Assembly: GCF_003269425.1 (NCBI RefSeq)
Contig: NZ_CP030104.1
Coordinates: 987,501-1,051,500 of the forward strand
Length of the DNA: 64,000 nt
Reading direction: 5' to 3'
Origin: Flagellimonas maritima
Lineage (GTDB): Bacteria; Bacteroidota; Bacteroidia; Flavobacteriales; Flavobacteriaceae
Shown here: positions 19,410-29,015 of the stretch, piece after piece
Position numbering within the stretch: the stretch's first letter is position 1
Layout: every line of letters starts with the position of its first letter
The notes under the pieces: generated by a model
Database searches by the model: none
What the model was told of the DNA's origin: nothing
What the model saw: the letters and a program-made list of their open reading frames with translations, nothing else
Made by a program: the position numbers and the translations under genes

Positions 19410-21107
19410 ATGCAACTATCGGAACAAGAAATCGTTCGAAGGGAAAAATTGACCAAACTAAGGGAATTAGGGATAAATCCCTACCCTGCTGCGCTTTATC
19501 CAGTTGATGCTACCTCGCAAAGCATCAAAAATGATTTTGAAGAGGGAAAACGGGTAGTGATTTCTGGAAGGTTGATGTCAAGAAGAATTCAGGGCAAAGC
19601 TTCTTTCGCAGAACTTCAGGATAGCGAAGGTCGTATACAGGTCTACTTCAACCGTGATGAAATCTGCCCAAATGACGATAAAACCCAGTATAATGAAGTC
19701 TATAAAAAGTTACTGGATATTGGAGACATTATTGGGATAGAGGGTGAACTTTTCATGACACAAGTGGGTGAAAAAACCGTGATGGTCAAAAAATTTAGCT
19801 TACTGAGCAAAGCATTACGTCCACTGCCCTTGCCCAAAGTAGATGGAGATGGCAACATTTATGATGAGTTCAATGATCCGGAATTGCGCTATCGTCAACG
19901 CTATGTTGATTTAGTGGTGAATCCATCAGTTAAAGAGACTTTTGTAAAGCGTACGAAGATTACAAACAGTATTCGCGAATTTTATAATGAAAAAGGTTAT
20001 CTAGAGGTGGAAACTCCTATTTTACAACCGATTCCCGGGGGCGCTGCTGCCAGACCTTTTTTAACACACCATAATGCCCTGAACATTCCTTTGTATTTGA
20101 GAATTGCCAATGAACTTTATTTAAAACGGTTAATTGTAGGTGGTTTTGATGGTGTTTATGAATTCTCAAAGGATTTTAGAAACGAAGGTATGGATCGTAC
20201 CCATAATCCAGAATTTACCGTCATGGAATTGTATGTAGCTTACAAGGACTATAATTGGATGATGGACACAACGGAACAACTTTTGGAAAAAATTGCTTTG
20301 GATGCCACTGGCAGTACCAAAGTAACAGTGGGGGAGAATGAAATAGAGTTCAAGGCCCCATACGCACGTGTTCCTATTTTGGAAGCTATTAAAATACACA
20401 CAGACCATGATGTCGCTGGAATGGATGAAGAAGAGCTTCGTGAAGTGGCCAAAAAACTCGGTATCGAAGTTGATGAAACTATGGGTATTGGTAAATTGAT
20501 AGATGAGATTTTTGGGGAAAAGTGTGAGCATCACTACGTACAACCTACATTCATCATAGATTATCCAAAAGAAATGAGTCCACTTACCAAAGAACACCGT
20601 AATAATCCGGCACTGACCGAACGCTTTGAGCTAATGGTCAATGGAAAGGAATTGGCAAATGCCTATTCTGAACTTAATGATCCGATCGATCAGCGGGAAC
20701 GTTTTGAAGAGCAACTAAGACTATCGGAAAAAGGGGATGATGAGGCCATGTTCATTGACCAGGATTTTTTACGAGCTCTTGAATATGGAATGCCCCCAAC
20801 TTCTGGAATAGGTATTGGTATTGATCGTTTGGTAATGCTCATGACCAACAATTCATCCATCCAAGAAGTATTGTTTTTCCCCCAAATGAGACCTGAGAAA
20901 AAACAGGTCGAGCTTACCGAAGAAGAGAAAACAATAATGGATATTTTAAAAACCGAGGAAGAAATGCTGCTTTCAGAACTTAAAACAAAAGCTGGACTGA
21001 GCGGTAAAAAATGGGACAAAAGCACCAAAAATCTTTCAAAACTTGGCGTATTTGCCGTAGAAAAACGTAATGATGGTCTTTTTGCAAAAAAGTTAATGGC
21101 AAATTGA
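19410..21107 (+). CDS. lysS: Lysyl-tRNA synthetase, class II
   Basis: A 565-residue cytoplasmic enzyme that charges tRNA-Lys. The N-terminal OB-fold anticodon domain (about 55-140, VVISGRLMSRRIQGKASFAELQDSEG) is followed by the class II catalytic core with motif 1 (RYRQRYVDLVVNP...), motif 2 (FRNEGMDRTHNPEFTVMELY) and motif 3 (GIGIGIDRLVMLMTN). A C-terminal extension of about 60 residues after motif 3 (EEEKTIMDILKTEEEMLLSELKTKAGLSGKKWDKST) looks like an appended winged-helix-like domain, as often seen in Flavobacteriia. The gene lies just after a hairpin that may contain its promoter. Confidence 0.98.
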   Translation: MQLSEQEIVRREKLTKLRELGINPYPAALYPVDATSQSIKNDFEEGKRVVISGRLMSRRIQGKASFAELQDSEGRIQVYFNRDEICPNDDKTQYNEVYKKLLDIGDIIGIEGELFMTQVGEKTVMVKKFSLLSKALRPLPLPKVDGDGNIYDEFNDPELRYRQRYVDLVVNPSVKETFVKRTKITNSIREFYNEKGYLEVETPILQPIPGGAAARPFLTHHNALNIPLYLRIANELYLKRLIVGGFDGVYEFSKDFRNEGMDRTHNPEFTVMELYVAYKDYNWMMDTTEQLLEKIALDATGSTKVTVGENEIEFKAPYARVPILEAIKIHTDHDVAGMDEEELREVAKKLGIEVDETMGIGKLIDEIFGEKCEHHYVQPTFIIDYPKEMSPLTKEHRNNPALTERFELMVNGKELANAYSELNDPIDQRERFEEQLRLSEKGDDEAMFIDQDFLRALEYGMPPTSGIGIGIDRLVMLMTNNSSIQEVLFFPQMRPEKKQVELTEEEKTIMDILKTEEEMLLSELKTKAGLSGKKWDKSTKNLSKLGVFAVEKRNDGLFAKKLMAN

Positions 21108-21152
21108 AGTCGTTCCTGTTATCTTTAGAGCTTTGAACGCTAAAGACCACCA

Positions 21153-22583
21153 ATGGAAAAATCAAAAATAGCGGGACTCATTCTTGGTCCCGTTGTATTT
21201 CTTATACTGCTCAACTTACCTTTTAACATAGTTTCAGAAAAAGGAGACCCCGTAATTTCCGTTACGGTCTGGATGTTGATTTGGTGGATTACCGAAGCCG
21301 TTTCCATATCCGTAACTGCACTTTTGCCCTTATTGCTATTTCCGTTGCTAAAAATACTGCCAATCGCGGATGTGGGCGCCAATTACGGAAGCCCGATAGT
21401 ATTTCTCTTTTTCGGTGGATTTGTCATGGCATTGGCGTTGGAAAAAGTGAATTTGCATAAAAGAATAGCACTAAATATCATAAAACTTACGGGCACCACT
21501 CCCAATAAAGTAATTCTTGGGTTTATGATTGCGACAGCATCTTTGAGTATGTGGATAAGCAATACTGCTAGTACCGTAGTAATGCTTCCCATAGCATTAT
21601 CTGTAATCAGCTTGTTGATAGACGATGAAGATGGATTCACAAAAAATGATAAGAATTTCTCATTGAGCGTAATGCTGGGTATAGCGTTTTCAGCAAATGC
21701 TGGCGGAATTGCAACGGTTATCGGTACCCCACCAAATTCAGTATTGATCGGACTCTTGGAAAATGAGTACAATATTGAAATCTCTTTTTTAAAATGGATG
21801 ACGTTGGGGCTCCCTTTTTCAATAGTAATGATAGGAATAAGTTATCTGGTCTTGGTCAAATGGATGTTCCCCAACAAAGATTTAAAATTCAATGCATCAA
21901 AGGAGGTAATTCAAATAGAGCTGCAAAAATTGGGGCCAACATCAGGAAAGGAAAAATTGGTTCTTGCAATTTTTGCGGTCACGGTTTCCCTATGGATTTT
22001 TAGGACTTTGATCAACAGTATTTTTCCGAATCTGGGACTTACAGATACCATGATCAGTATCCTTGCCGCAATTTCTCTCTTTGCAATACCTTACAATATA
22101 AAAAAGGGTGATTTTCTGATTCATTGGAAAGATACTTCGAAATTGGCGTGGGGCATACTCATACTTTTTGGAGGCGGGCTGGCATTGGCCAAAGGTATGT
22201 CATCAAGTGGAATAGTGGATATGGTAGCAGTAGCGATAGCAGGGAGCGATATCAGTATCATACTTACCGCAGCGCTATTGATTCTTTTAATGCTTTTTAT
22301 GACCGAACTTATGAGCAATGTTGCTCTTATAGCAGTTTTAGCACCTGTAGTTGCAGGTATTGCAATAGGGTTGGACATTCCCATACTCTATTTACTGATT
22401 CCCGTTACCATGGCAAGTAGTTGCGCTTTTATGCTGCCCATGGCCACTCCGCCAAATGCCATTGTCTTTGCCAGTGGCTATGTAAAAGTTTCTCAAATGG
22501 CCAAGGTTGGCATTATATTGAACCTTATATCAGTTGGATTACTGATTCTTGTATTTCAGTTTGTGGTACCATTGCTATTTTAA
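21153..22583 (+). CDS. SLC13 / DASS family anion symporter
   Basis: A 476-residue inner-membrane protein with about 11-12 hydrophobic helices. The two DASS hairpin signatures are visible: MWISNTASTVVMLPIALSV (SNT motif) and the symmetry mate TELMSNVALIAVLAPVV (SNV instead of SNT). Members carry dicarboxylates, citrate or sulfate with sodium. The closing 'MLPMATPPNAIVFASGYVK' is also typical. It follows lysS by 45 bases and is closed by a hairpin at 22591-22612; substrate cannot be told from sequence. Confidence 0.94.
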   Translation: MEKSKIAGLILGPVVFLILLNLPFNIVSEKGDPVISVTVWMLIWWITEAVSISVTALLPLLLFPLLKILPIADVGANYGSPIVFLFFGGFVMALALEKVNLHKRIALNIIKLTGTTPNKVILGFMIATASLSMWISNTASTVVMLPIALSVISLLIDDEDGFTKNDKNFSLSVMLGIAFSANAGGIATVIGTPPNSVLIGLLENEYNIEISFLKWMTLGLPFSIVMIGISYLVLVKWMFPNKDLKFNASKEVIQIELQKLGPTSGKEKLVLAIFAVTVSLWIFRTLINSIFPNLGLTDTMISILAAISLFAIPYNIKKGDFLIHWKDTSKLAWGILILFGGGLALAKGMSSSGIVDMVAVAIAGSDISIILTAALLILLMLFMTELMSNVALIAVLAPVVAGIAIGLDIPILYLLIPVTMASSCAFMLPMATPPNAIVFASGYVKVSQMAKVGIILNLISVGLLILVFQFVVPLLF

Positions 22584-22590
22584 AAAAGTA

Positions 22591-22615
22591 AACCCTCCAA
22601 TAAAGGAGGGTTCTT
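22591..22615. terminator. Bidirectional hairpin between the transporter and a repeat protein
   Basis: AACCCTCC (22591-22598) pairs with GGAGGGTT (22605-22612) around a six-base loop. A short T run follows on the plus strand and A-rich DNA on the left provides a T run on the minus strand. It separates two convergent genes. Confidence 0.75.
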
Positions 22616-22650
22616 AAAACTAACTAACTCAAAAATAGTATGAAACTAAC

Positions 22651-22953
22651 TTATTGTATATAAGGGTCAAATCCTTCGGGCAAATATCCGTTGGTATCAA
22701 AATCCAATTCAACTTCGTCACATAAATCAATAAAATTGATGGCATTTAAGGAAAATTCCCCTTTATAGGCATTAAACCCATCAGGTAGATATTTTGATGT
22801 ATCGAACCCAAGTCCCAAATCTTCTTCATCTTCTATGAATCTGACTTGATCAATATCAAAATCTTCCATTGAAACATAAGTTTCGTTAGCACTTGATAAA
22901 GATATAGCAAGCACTAAAAAGAATGCGGTAAGTAAAAAAGTATTGTATTTCAT
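22651..22953 (-). CDS. Small exported protein with two YLPxGFxPY repeats
   Basis: A 100-residue protein: signal peptide (1-22, ending SSA-NE), then two repeats of about 35 residues, each with an acidic strand F-I-(E/D), LxFDT and YLPxGFxxY (YLPDGFNAY, YLPEGFDPY). The protein ends immediately after the second repeat. It is very acidic. The larger protein at 23313-24047 has five copies of the same unit, so the two are paralogues. I do not recognise a named domain. A TATCTTTG promoter element lies at 22984-22977 just upstream on the minus strand. Confidence 0.8.
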   Translation of the reverse strand: MKYNTFLLTAFFLVLAISLSSANETYVSMEDFDIDQVRFIEDEEDLGLGFDTSKYLPDGFNAYKGEFSLNAINFIDLCDEVELDFDTNGYLPEGFDPYIQ

Positions 22954-23312
22954 AATGGTCGTTTTTTAATTTACAACAAAGATAAAACCGCTAAAATTCA
23001 AGATTATTATAATTAGTTTTTTGTTAACTAATACAGGAAATCCATAAAAACAAGACATTGTCATTTTCTGCTTTATAGTTTTATTAAAGCTTTAGTAAGA
23101 AGCATGGATTTTTGCAAAATCAACATATTTGATCGACCTTTTTTGCCATTTACACTTGGTCGAAAAAACTGTTATATTTTTGTTAAGCGATTCCATTCAA
23201 ATTCTTAAACATTTTTTAATGAAGAAAATGCATAAAAAAAGCCCTCGTTTAGAGGGCTTCCTTTGACTGACTAAATCAAAAGTTCGTAAAATGAAATCCT
23301 ATATCATCTTAC
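22954..23312. other. Intergenic region between the two repeat-protein genes
   Basis: AT-rich. It holds the -7-like TATCTTTG (minus, 22984-22977) for the 100-residue repeat protein and the terminator of the 244-residue one (23234-23257). Between them (about 22990-23230) no gene or conserved site was recognised. Confidence 0.6.
23234..23257 (-). terminator. Intrinsic terminator of the five-repeat protein gene
   Basis: On the minus strand GCCCTC-TAAAC-GAGGGC is followed by seven T residues. It lies 55 bases after the stop codon of the gene at 23313-24047. Confidence 0.85.
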
Positions 23313-24047
23313 TTAGTTGACCGCTACGTAGGGGTCAAAATTTTCGGGTAGATAATAATTTGTATCAAAACCCAAGTTTATTTCTTCATCCTCTATAAAG
23401 TTGATGGATGTTACAGCAATATCATCTGAATAAGGATTAAAACCAGCTGGCAAGGAATACTCGCTCTCCAAACCAAGTTCCAATTCAATTTCCTCCTCTA
23501 TATAAATTATAGCGTTCAAATCTACGTATGGTTCGTAAGGTGAAAAGCCCTCAGGAAGAAAATCTGAAGTGTTGAAGCCAAGCTCCAATTCCTCATCTTC
23601 TACATAGTTGATGGAATGCACGTCTACAGCTTTGGTATATGCATCAAAGTCTTTCGGTAAATATTCACTGGTGATGAAATCCAGCTTCAATTCATTTTCG
23701 TCTTCAATGTATATAAGGGAATTCAAATCAAAATAAGCTTCATAAGGATTAAAGTCCTCTGGAAGGTAATCGGAGGTATTAAAACCTAAATCAAACTCCG
23801 ATTCTTCTTCTACAAACTCAATTTCGTCTAAATTCAACTGAAAGTATTCCCTATTTTCAACACTGTAAAATTTGGAAGTTTCATTGTTTACCTGAGCATT
23901 GATGGTCAATACCGATAAATTGTTCTCAAACGTACTGACAGTTTCAGTCTTAGTTTCTACAACAGCTGCTGCCGTACTTTGTTGGTCTTCTGCTACGGTG
24001 GGACTACCTAATAGTGCGCATCCGTAAATCATTAATAATTTGTTCAT
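23313..24047 (-). CDS. Exported protein with five YLPxGFxPY repeats
   Basis: A 244-residue acidic protein. After a weak signal-like start (about 1-19) and a Thr/Val/Asn-rich stretch (20-75) come five repeats of 30-35 residues (about 76-244). Each has an I-x-(Y/F)-(I/V)-E-(D/E)-E strand, an (L/I)xLGF(N/D)T segment and YLP(E)xFxPY, ending DPYVAVN at the C terminus. The fourth repeat is most diverged (LESEYSLPAGF). Regular strand-turn-strand repeats suggest a beta-solenoid or an acidic ion-binding scaffold; no known family is recognised. It is a paralogue of the neighbour at 22651-22953 but has its own terminator. Confidence 0.8.
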   Translation of the reverse strand: MNKLLMIYGCALLGSPTVAEDQQSTAAAVVETKTETVSTFENNLSVLTINAQVNNETSKFYSVENREYFQLNLDEIEFVEEESEFDLGFNTSDYLPEDFNPYEAYFDLNSLIYIEDENELKLDFITSEYLPKDFDAYTKAVDVHSINYVEDEELELGFNTSDFLPEGFSPYEPYVDLNAIIYIEEEIELELGLESEYSLPAGFNPYSDDIAVTSINFIEDEEINLGFDTNYYLPENFDPYVAVN

Positions 24048-24315
24048 TTTTGATTGAATTTTTTGATTGATGTAATATGCTTATAAGACTGTGCAAATTT
24101 TAAAATGTTACAGGTTTTTGTTTTTTTTCTTTTGAAAGCTATTTCAGTTCAGCCCAGCTATATATAGTGTTTCAACGCGGAACATCAATAAAATGCAATA
24201 CTCCCAGAGATTCACTTTATCCTGATAATAATTGAGAGTTAATATTTATTTAACAGTCTATTTTATGGTTTTTTAGGTTCTTTGGATGTATTCATCACAT
24301 CAAACCGACATAAAA

Positions 24316-26814
24316 ATGATTCAAAAATTACTTCCAAAAGTCTTGTTCTTTATTTTATTGGTAGGAACTTTTCAAAGTTCCGAAGCCCAACTCTTCAAAA
24401 AGAAAAAAAAGAAGACCGAACAAAAAGCAGAGGATAAATTAAAAAAAGATGCAATTAAACCATATCACAAGGTAATTACAGAAGATGCAAAAACCGATGA
24501 GGGTCTTTTTAAAGTCCATGAAGTAGCCGATAAACATTATTATGAAATCCCTGATTCGTTGTTCAGTCGTGAAATGTTGATGGTGAGCCGTATATCAAAA
24601 ACGGCGACAGGAATTGGTTTTGGCGGCGGAAAAATCAATACGCAAGTGTTGCGATGGGAGAAAAAACCAAAAAAAGTACTGCTGCGCGTCGTATCTTATG
24701 GAAACTATGCTGCAGATTCTTTACCCGTGCACGAAGCCGTGGTCAATTCCAATTTTGAACCTGTTCTCTTCGCTTTTGACATCAAAGCATTCAATAAGAA
24801 AGATTCCTTAAACCCAGCTACTGTAATTGAAGTCGACCCTTTGTTTTCCAAAGATGTGAACGCAATAGGTATGCCCGAAAGTTCCCGTAAAAGATACAAA
24901 GTAAGTCGTTTGGATAATGATCGTAGCTATATTGAATCTATCAAAAGCTATCCTTTAAATGTAGAAGCGCGACATGTAAAGACGTACGTTGCCAAAGAAC
25001 CGCCCAGCAACCAGAGTATGGGTTCCATTTCTTTGGAAATCAATAATTCCATGATCTTATTGCCAAAAGAACCTATGAAGCGTAGGTATTTTGATAAACG
25101 CGTAGGTTGGTTTGCAAGAGGTCAAGTGGATTACGGATTGGATGCGCAAGAAAGTAAAACAGTACGCTACTTAGATCGTTGGAGGTTGGAAGTCAAAGAT
25201 GAAGATCTGGCAAAGTACAGAGCTGGCGAGTTGGTGGAACCAAAAAAACCAATTATATATTATGTAGACCGTGCCACACCAAAAAAATGGGTTCCTTTTA
25301 TTAAACAAGGAATTGAGGATTGGCAAGTAGCTTTTGAAGCTGCTGGATTCAAAAATGCCATTTTGGCAAAAGACCCACCAACTAAGGAAGAAGATCCTGA
25401 ATGGTCACCAGAAGATATACGTTATTCTGTTGTCCGATATCTGGCCTCACCCATTCCCAACGCAAACGGACCACATGTAAGTGACCCCCGTAGTGGTGAA
25501 ATTCTGGAATCCGATATCAATTGGTACCATAACGTAATGACGCTATTGCGAAACTGGTACTTTGTACAAACAGCGGCTATTAATCCAGAAGCCCGTAGCG
25601 TAGCTTTCAAGGATGAAATTATGGGACGATTAATTCGTTTTGTTTCTGCCCACGAGGTAGGGCACACACTTGGACTACCGCATAATATGGGGAGCAGCGT
25701 TGCCTATCCTGTAGATTCCTTGCGCTCTAAAGAGTTTACACAGAAATACGGTACCGCACCTTCCATTATGGATTATGCCAGATTTAACTACGTTGCCCAA
25801 CCTGGTGATGAAGGGGTCGCTTTGATGCCGAACATCGGTATTTACGATAAGTATGCCATCCGATGGGGATACAAACCTATTCTGGATACTTCAGCAAAAG
25901 ACGAAAAGCCAATATTGAACCAATGGATCAAAAAACATGATAATGACCCAATGTACCGTTTTGGCCATCAGCAAATTGGGGACATACACGACCCAAGCTC
26001 CCAAACAGAGGATCTGGGCGACAATGCTATTAAAGCAAGCCTTTATGGAATAGCAAATTTAAAACGCATCGTTCCAAAATTAAATGAATGGACTACGGAA
26101 GAAGGGAAGGATTATGAAGATTTAGAAACCCTATACGGGCAAGTAGTGAACCAATATCGAAGATACATGGGTCATGTCGCCAATAATATAGGAGGTGTCT
26201 ATGAGTATCATAAAACCGCCGACCAAGATGGTGCAGTATACACACACGTTGGCAAAGAACATCAAGAGAACTGCATGGTTTTTCTACAAGAGCAACTTTT
26301 CAAGACCCCAGAGTGGTTGATCGATCAAGAAATTTTTAATAAAATTGAATACTCAGGTTCTGTGGAACGTATCCGCGCGGTGCAAGAACGTTATTTAAAT
26401 ACCGTAATGCACTTGGGCAAAATGGCACGGCTAATCGAGAACGAAACCATTAATGGGGACAAAGCATATACGCTTTTGGATATGATGACAGATATGCGAC
26501 GTGGGATTTGGTCCGAAACCCAAAGTGGAAAATCAATAGATACGTATAGAAGGAACCTACAAAAAGCACATATAGACCGTTTGAGTTATTTGATGACCGC
26601 GGAGAATCAAAAAAAACTTCCTGATTTTAGAGGTTACAGAAAATCAACAATCGTAAATACAAGCCAATCGGATATTCGTTCTGTGGCAAGGGCCGAACTG
26701 AACAACTTGAAAAAAGACATCAGAAATGGCTTAAATCGAATTTCAGATAGAATGAGCAAATATCATCTTCAAGATGCTTTGGACCGAATTGATATGATTT
26801 TAGACCCCAGGTAA
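24316..26814 (+). CDS. Zinc-dependent metalloprotease (DUF5117/DUF5118/DUF4953 type)
   Basis: An 832-residue exported protein from the ATG at 24316, chosen because a signal peptide (KLLPKVLFFILLVGTFQSSEAQ) begins there. The catalytic HEVGHTLGLPHN motif is at about residues 446-457 (His446, Glu447, His450, His456), an extended metzincin zinc site with a downstream Met region (SIMDYARFNYVAQ). Upstream blocks such as 'DYGLDAQESKTVRYLDRWRLE' and 'PIIYYVDRATPKKWVPFIKQGIEDW' are those of the large Bacteroidota metalloprotease family with DUF5117 and DUF5118. It is monocistronic; substrates are unknown. Confidence 0.93.
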   Translation: MIQKLLPKVLFFILLVGTFQSSEAQLFKKKKKKTEQKAEDKLKKDAIKPYHKVITEDAKTDEGLFKVHEVADKHYYEIPDSLFSREMLMVSRISKTATGIGFGGGKINTQVLRWEKKPKKVLLRVVSYGNYAADSLPVHEAVVNSNFEPVLFAFDIKAFNKKDSLNPATVIEVDPLFSKDVNAIGMPESSRKRYKVSRLDNDRSYIESIKSYPLNVEARHVKTYVAKEPPSNQSMGSISLEINNSMILLPKEPMKRRYFDKRVGWFARGQVDYGLDAQESKTVRYLDRWRLEVKDEDLAKYRAGELVEPKKPIIYYVDRATPKKWVPFIKQGIEDWQVAFEAAGFKNAILAKDPPTKEEDPEWSPEDIRYSVVRYLASPIPNANGPHVSDPRSGEILESDINWYHNVMTLLRNWYFVQTAAINPEARSVAFKDEIMGRLIRFVSAHEVGHTLGLPHNMGSSVAYPVDSLRSKEFTQKYGTAPSIMDYARFNYVAQPGDEGVALMPNIGIYDKYAIRWGYKPILDTSAKDEKPILNQWIKKHDNDPMYRFGHQQIGDIHDPSSQTEDLGDNAIKASLYGIANLKRIVPKLNEWTTEEGKDYEDLETLYGQVVNQYRRYMGHVANNIGGVYEYHKTADQDGAVYTHVGKEHQENCMVFLQEQLFKTPEWLIDQEIFNKIEYSGSVERIRAVQERYLNTVMHLGKMARLIENETINGDKAYTLLDMMTDMRRGIWSETQSGKSIDTYRRNLQKAHIDRLSYLMTAENQKKLPDFRGYRKSTIVNTSQSDIRSVARAELNNLKKDIRNGLNRISDRMSKYHLQDALDRIDMILDPR

Positions 26815-26980
26815 TATTCTTAAAATTCATTATTATCGTGTAGTTTTCCATTAAACTATGCATTTTATCGATGTTATGCATACCATACAACTGGTATACA
26901 TCTAAAAAATGGTGTTTCGCAACATATCATGGTGATTTATGGATGTAATCTCTACTTTAGGGGTCCCAAATCTTTACATC

Positions 26981-27169
26981 ATGACCTATAGAATTAAAAG
27001 TCTTATCTATTTTTCCTGTTTCGCAATATCCGCTTTCCTTTATTATGGGATAGAACAGGAAGATGAATTCCAAAATCAAGTTTCAAACAAAGAATTTGCA
27101 GAAATCGAATTTACGGACGATTTGGAATCTGAAAAACTTCAAGACGAAATTCTAGAACCCCAGCACTAG
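26981..27169 (+). CDS. Small membrane-anchored acidic protein, possible gene
   Basis: From the ATG at 26981 a 62-residue product has one hydrophobic segment (about 7-22, LIYFSCFAISAFLYYGI) and a very acidic tail (GIEQEDEFQ...EFTDDLESEKLQDEILEP). An ATG 14 codons upstream would put extra polar residues before the helix. Composition supports a real small protein, but nothing similar is known to me. Confidence 0.4.
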   Translation: MTYRIKSLIYFSCFAISAFLYYGIEQEDEFQNQVSNKEFAEIEFTDDLESEKLQDEILEPQH

Positions 27170-27272
27170 GACATCCTATATTACCATGTTAAAACACTCA
27201 TAAATGATTATTTGGCTTTAAACCAAATACTACAAGTTATGTCCAAATAACAAATCATTAAAATTTAGACTT

Positions 27273-27719
27273 ATGAGACGATTAGTAGTAGTATTGGTAG
27301 TATTGGGTACATTATGCGTTTCTGCGCAAAGAAATGATGGTGCCAAAAAAGGCAAAGCGTTTAAAGCTGACCTAACAGCGGAGCAACTTGCAACGTTGCA
27401 CACCAAAAAGATGACATTAGCTTTAGACTTGACCCAAGTACAACAGGCACAGGTTATGGAAATAAATCTGGAACGTGCCAAAATGCGTAAAGCTAAATAT
27501 GAGGAGCGCATGGCAAAAAAGGAAAGTGGCGAATGGGAGAAACCTTCTCCCGATGAGCGTTTTGAAATTGAAAATGAACGTTTGGATTATCAAATTGCGC
27601 AACATCAAAAAATGAAGGAGGTATTGACAGATAATCAATACCAAACTTGGAAAAAAATGACATTGAGAAAGGGAATGAACGGCAAAAAGACAATGCAGGG
27701 GAAACAAAGAAGAGGATAA
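27273..27719 (+). CDS. Small exported helical protein (CpxP/Spy-like, DUF4890-like)
   Basis: A 148-residue protein with a signal peptide (1-18, ending VSA-Q), then helices with the pattern ADLTAEQLATLHTKKMTLALDLTQVQQAQVMEINLE and a Lys/Arg-rich C terminus. 'L(T)xxQ' pairs and high charge resemble periplasmic CpxP/Spy-like chaperones and Bacteroidota DUF4890 proteins. It probably buffers misfolded envelope proteins, but this is inference from composition. A clear terminator follows. Confidence 0.7.
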   Translation: MRRLVVVLVVLGTLCVSAQRNDGAKKGKAFKADLTAEQLATLHTKKMTLALDLTQVQQAQVMEINLERAKMRKAKYEERMAKKESGEWEKPSPDERFEIENERLDYQIAQHQKMKEVLTDNQYQTWKKMTLRKGMNGKKTMQGKQRRG

Positions 27720-27741
27720 TGTTTTTTGTTGATTTTAGAGG

Positions 27742-27774
27742 CCACGCCTGCCATGGGCGTGGTTTCTTTTTTTT
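27742..27774 (+). terminator. Intrinsic terminator
   Basis: CCACGCC (27742-27748) pairs with GGCGTGG (27756-27762) and is followed by TTTCTTTTTTTT. It lies 23 bases after the stop of the CpxP-like gene. Confidence 0.9.
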
Positions 27775-28162
27775 ACCGAACAATAAGGCCAGTTCTAAAG
27801 CTCGTTGTTTCTGTATAATTTGGTAAAATAATCACACAAATGGATATGATACCATTGCTCTGTCCTGTTTGAATTCTACAAGTATACCAACCTATCTTTC
27901 AATTTAAAAAATCCCCAGGGCGATTTTTCTTTTCCCTGTTTTCCATTGTACTTTTTGTCATCAGGTTTCTTTAAAGCCAGTACACCCAAGTGTCTTTTGG
28001 GTTAGCGGAACATTAAAAAATAAACTTTAACGGATATACATTGTATTTACATTAATTGATCGGGAAATCCCCAAAGAGAGCAGCAGAAAACCATTTTAAT
28101 ATCATAGAGCGTATATATTAATGACATCCCATAGGACTGTTATAATCTTAACACATAAAATC
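27775..28162. other. Gene-free stretch
   Basis: About 390 bases between a terminator and an SH3-like protein gene. No convincing reading frame, RNA gene or known motif was seen on either strand. It is AT-rich and may hold the downstream gene's promoter (AT-rich 28060-28120). Confidence 0.5.
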
Positions 28163-28978
28163 ATGAAGACACAATTTATAATATTCATCCTAACCACCTT
28201 GTTTGTTTTTTCTCTTGGCACGGCCCAAGAAAATTACCACTGCGTTTGGAACGAGTGTGATTTTAAAGCTGGCGACAAAGTATATATGTTCGGGAATAAT
28301 GTGAAATTACGTACCGCGCCGGACACCAAATCCAAAACCCTTGAACTTTTGAAAATAGGCGAATGGGTCACAATCATTGAGAAAACAGACTTCTCTTGGC
28401 CCTACAAAGGTTTTGATTCTCCTTTTTACAAAGTAAAGTATGATGATATGACAGGTTATATTCTTGGCGGTCTATTCTCTTTGGAAAGGAAAACCCTCAA
28501 TGGAACAAATTATTTTTTTGCATATTCCAAAGAAGGTGAAAAGACTTTTTTGGATATCAGGCATATAAAGAATGGTGATTATATTGAAAACAGAGTACAG
28601 TTGGCGAATTCGGGCATAAGCATCAAGACTATGAATCCTATGGGATTAGAAAATCTGAACGGAATTCTTTATATCGATTATCATTCTGAAGCCTGTGGTG
28701 TGGAAGGTGGCGGAGTTTATTTTTTTGCACACGACGATGGATTATTCAAGGCTGCTGAACTATCTGAAATCTCAGAAGCCGGGGTTTATTATTACACCGA
28801 AAAATTTATTTTTCCTGATAACGAAAATGGTATTCCCGGAAAGATAGTCTTCAAAAAAAAAATAGGCGAGATTTACGATGAAACTTCCAATTGGACCAAA
28901 ACATCTTTCGAGGAAAGGGAACTGAGTTGGGTAGACGGAAAATTGATTCCAGAACTTAGGGAGAAAATTTCCAATTAG
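28163..28978 (+). CDS. Exported protein with bacterial SH3-like domain
   Basis: A 271-residue protein from the ATG at 28163, which begins a proper signal peptide (MKTQFIIFILTTLFVFSLGTAQ). An SH3b-like domain lies at about 35-115: the VKLRTAPDTKSKTLELLKIGEWVTIIEK and YDDMTGYILGGLF strands are typical. The remainder is beta-rich with no motif recognised. SH3b domains usually bind the cell wall. It is probably periplasmic; function unknown. Confidence 0.8.
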   Translation: MKTQFIIFILTTLFVFSLGTAQENYHCVWNECDFKAGDKVYMFGNNVKLRTAPDTKSKTLELLKIGEWVTIIEKTDFSWPYKGFDSPFYKVKYDDMTGYILGGLFSLERKTLNGTNYFFAYSKEGEKTFLDIRHIKNGDYIENRVQLANSGISIKTMNPMGLENLNGILYIDYHSEACGVEGGGVYFFAHDDGLFKAAELSEISEAGVYYYTEKFIFPDNENGIPGKIVFKKKIGEIYDETSNWTKTSFEERELSWVDGKLIPELREKISN

Positions 28979-29015
28979 AAAATAGAAAAGAGCTTGAAAT
29001 ACTTCGCTCATTTCA

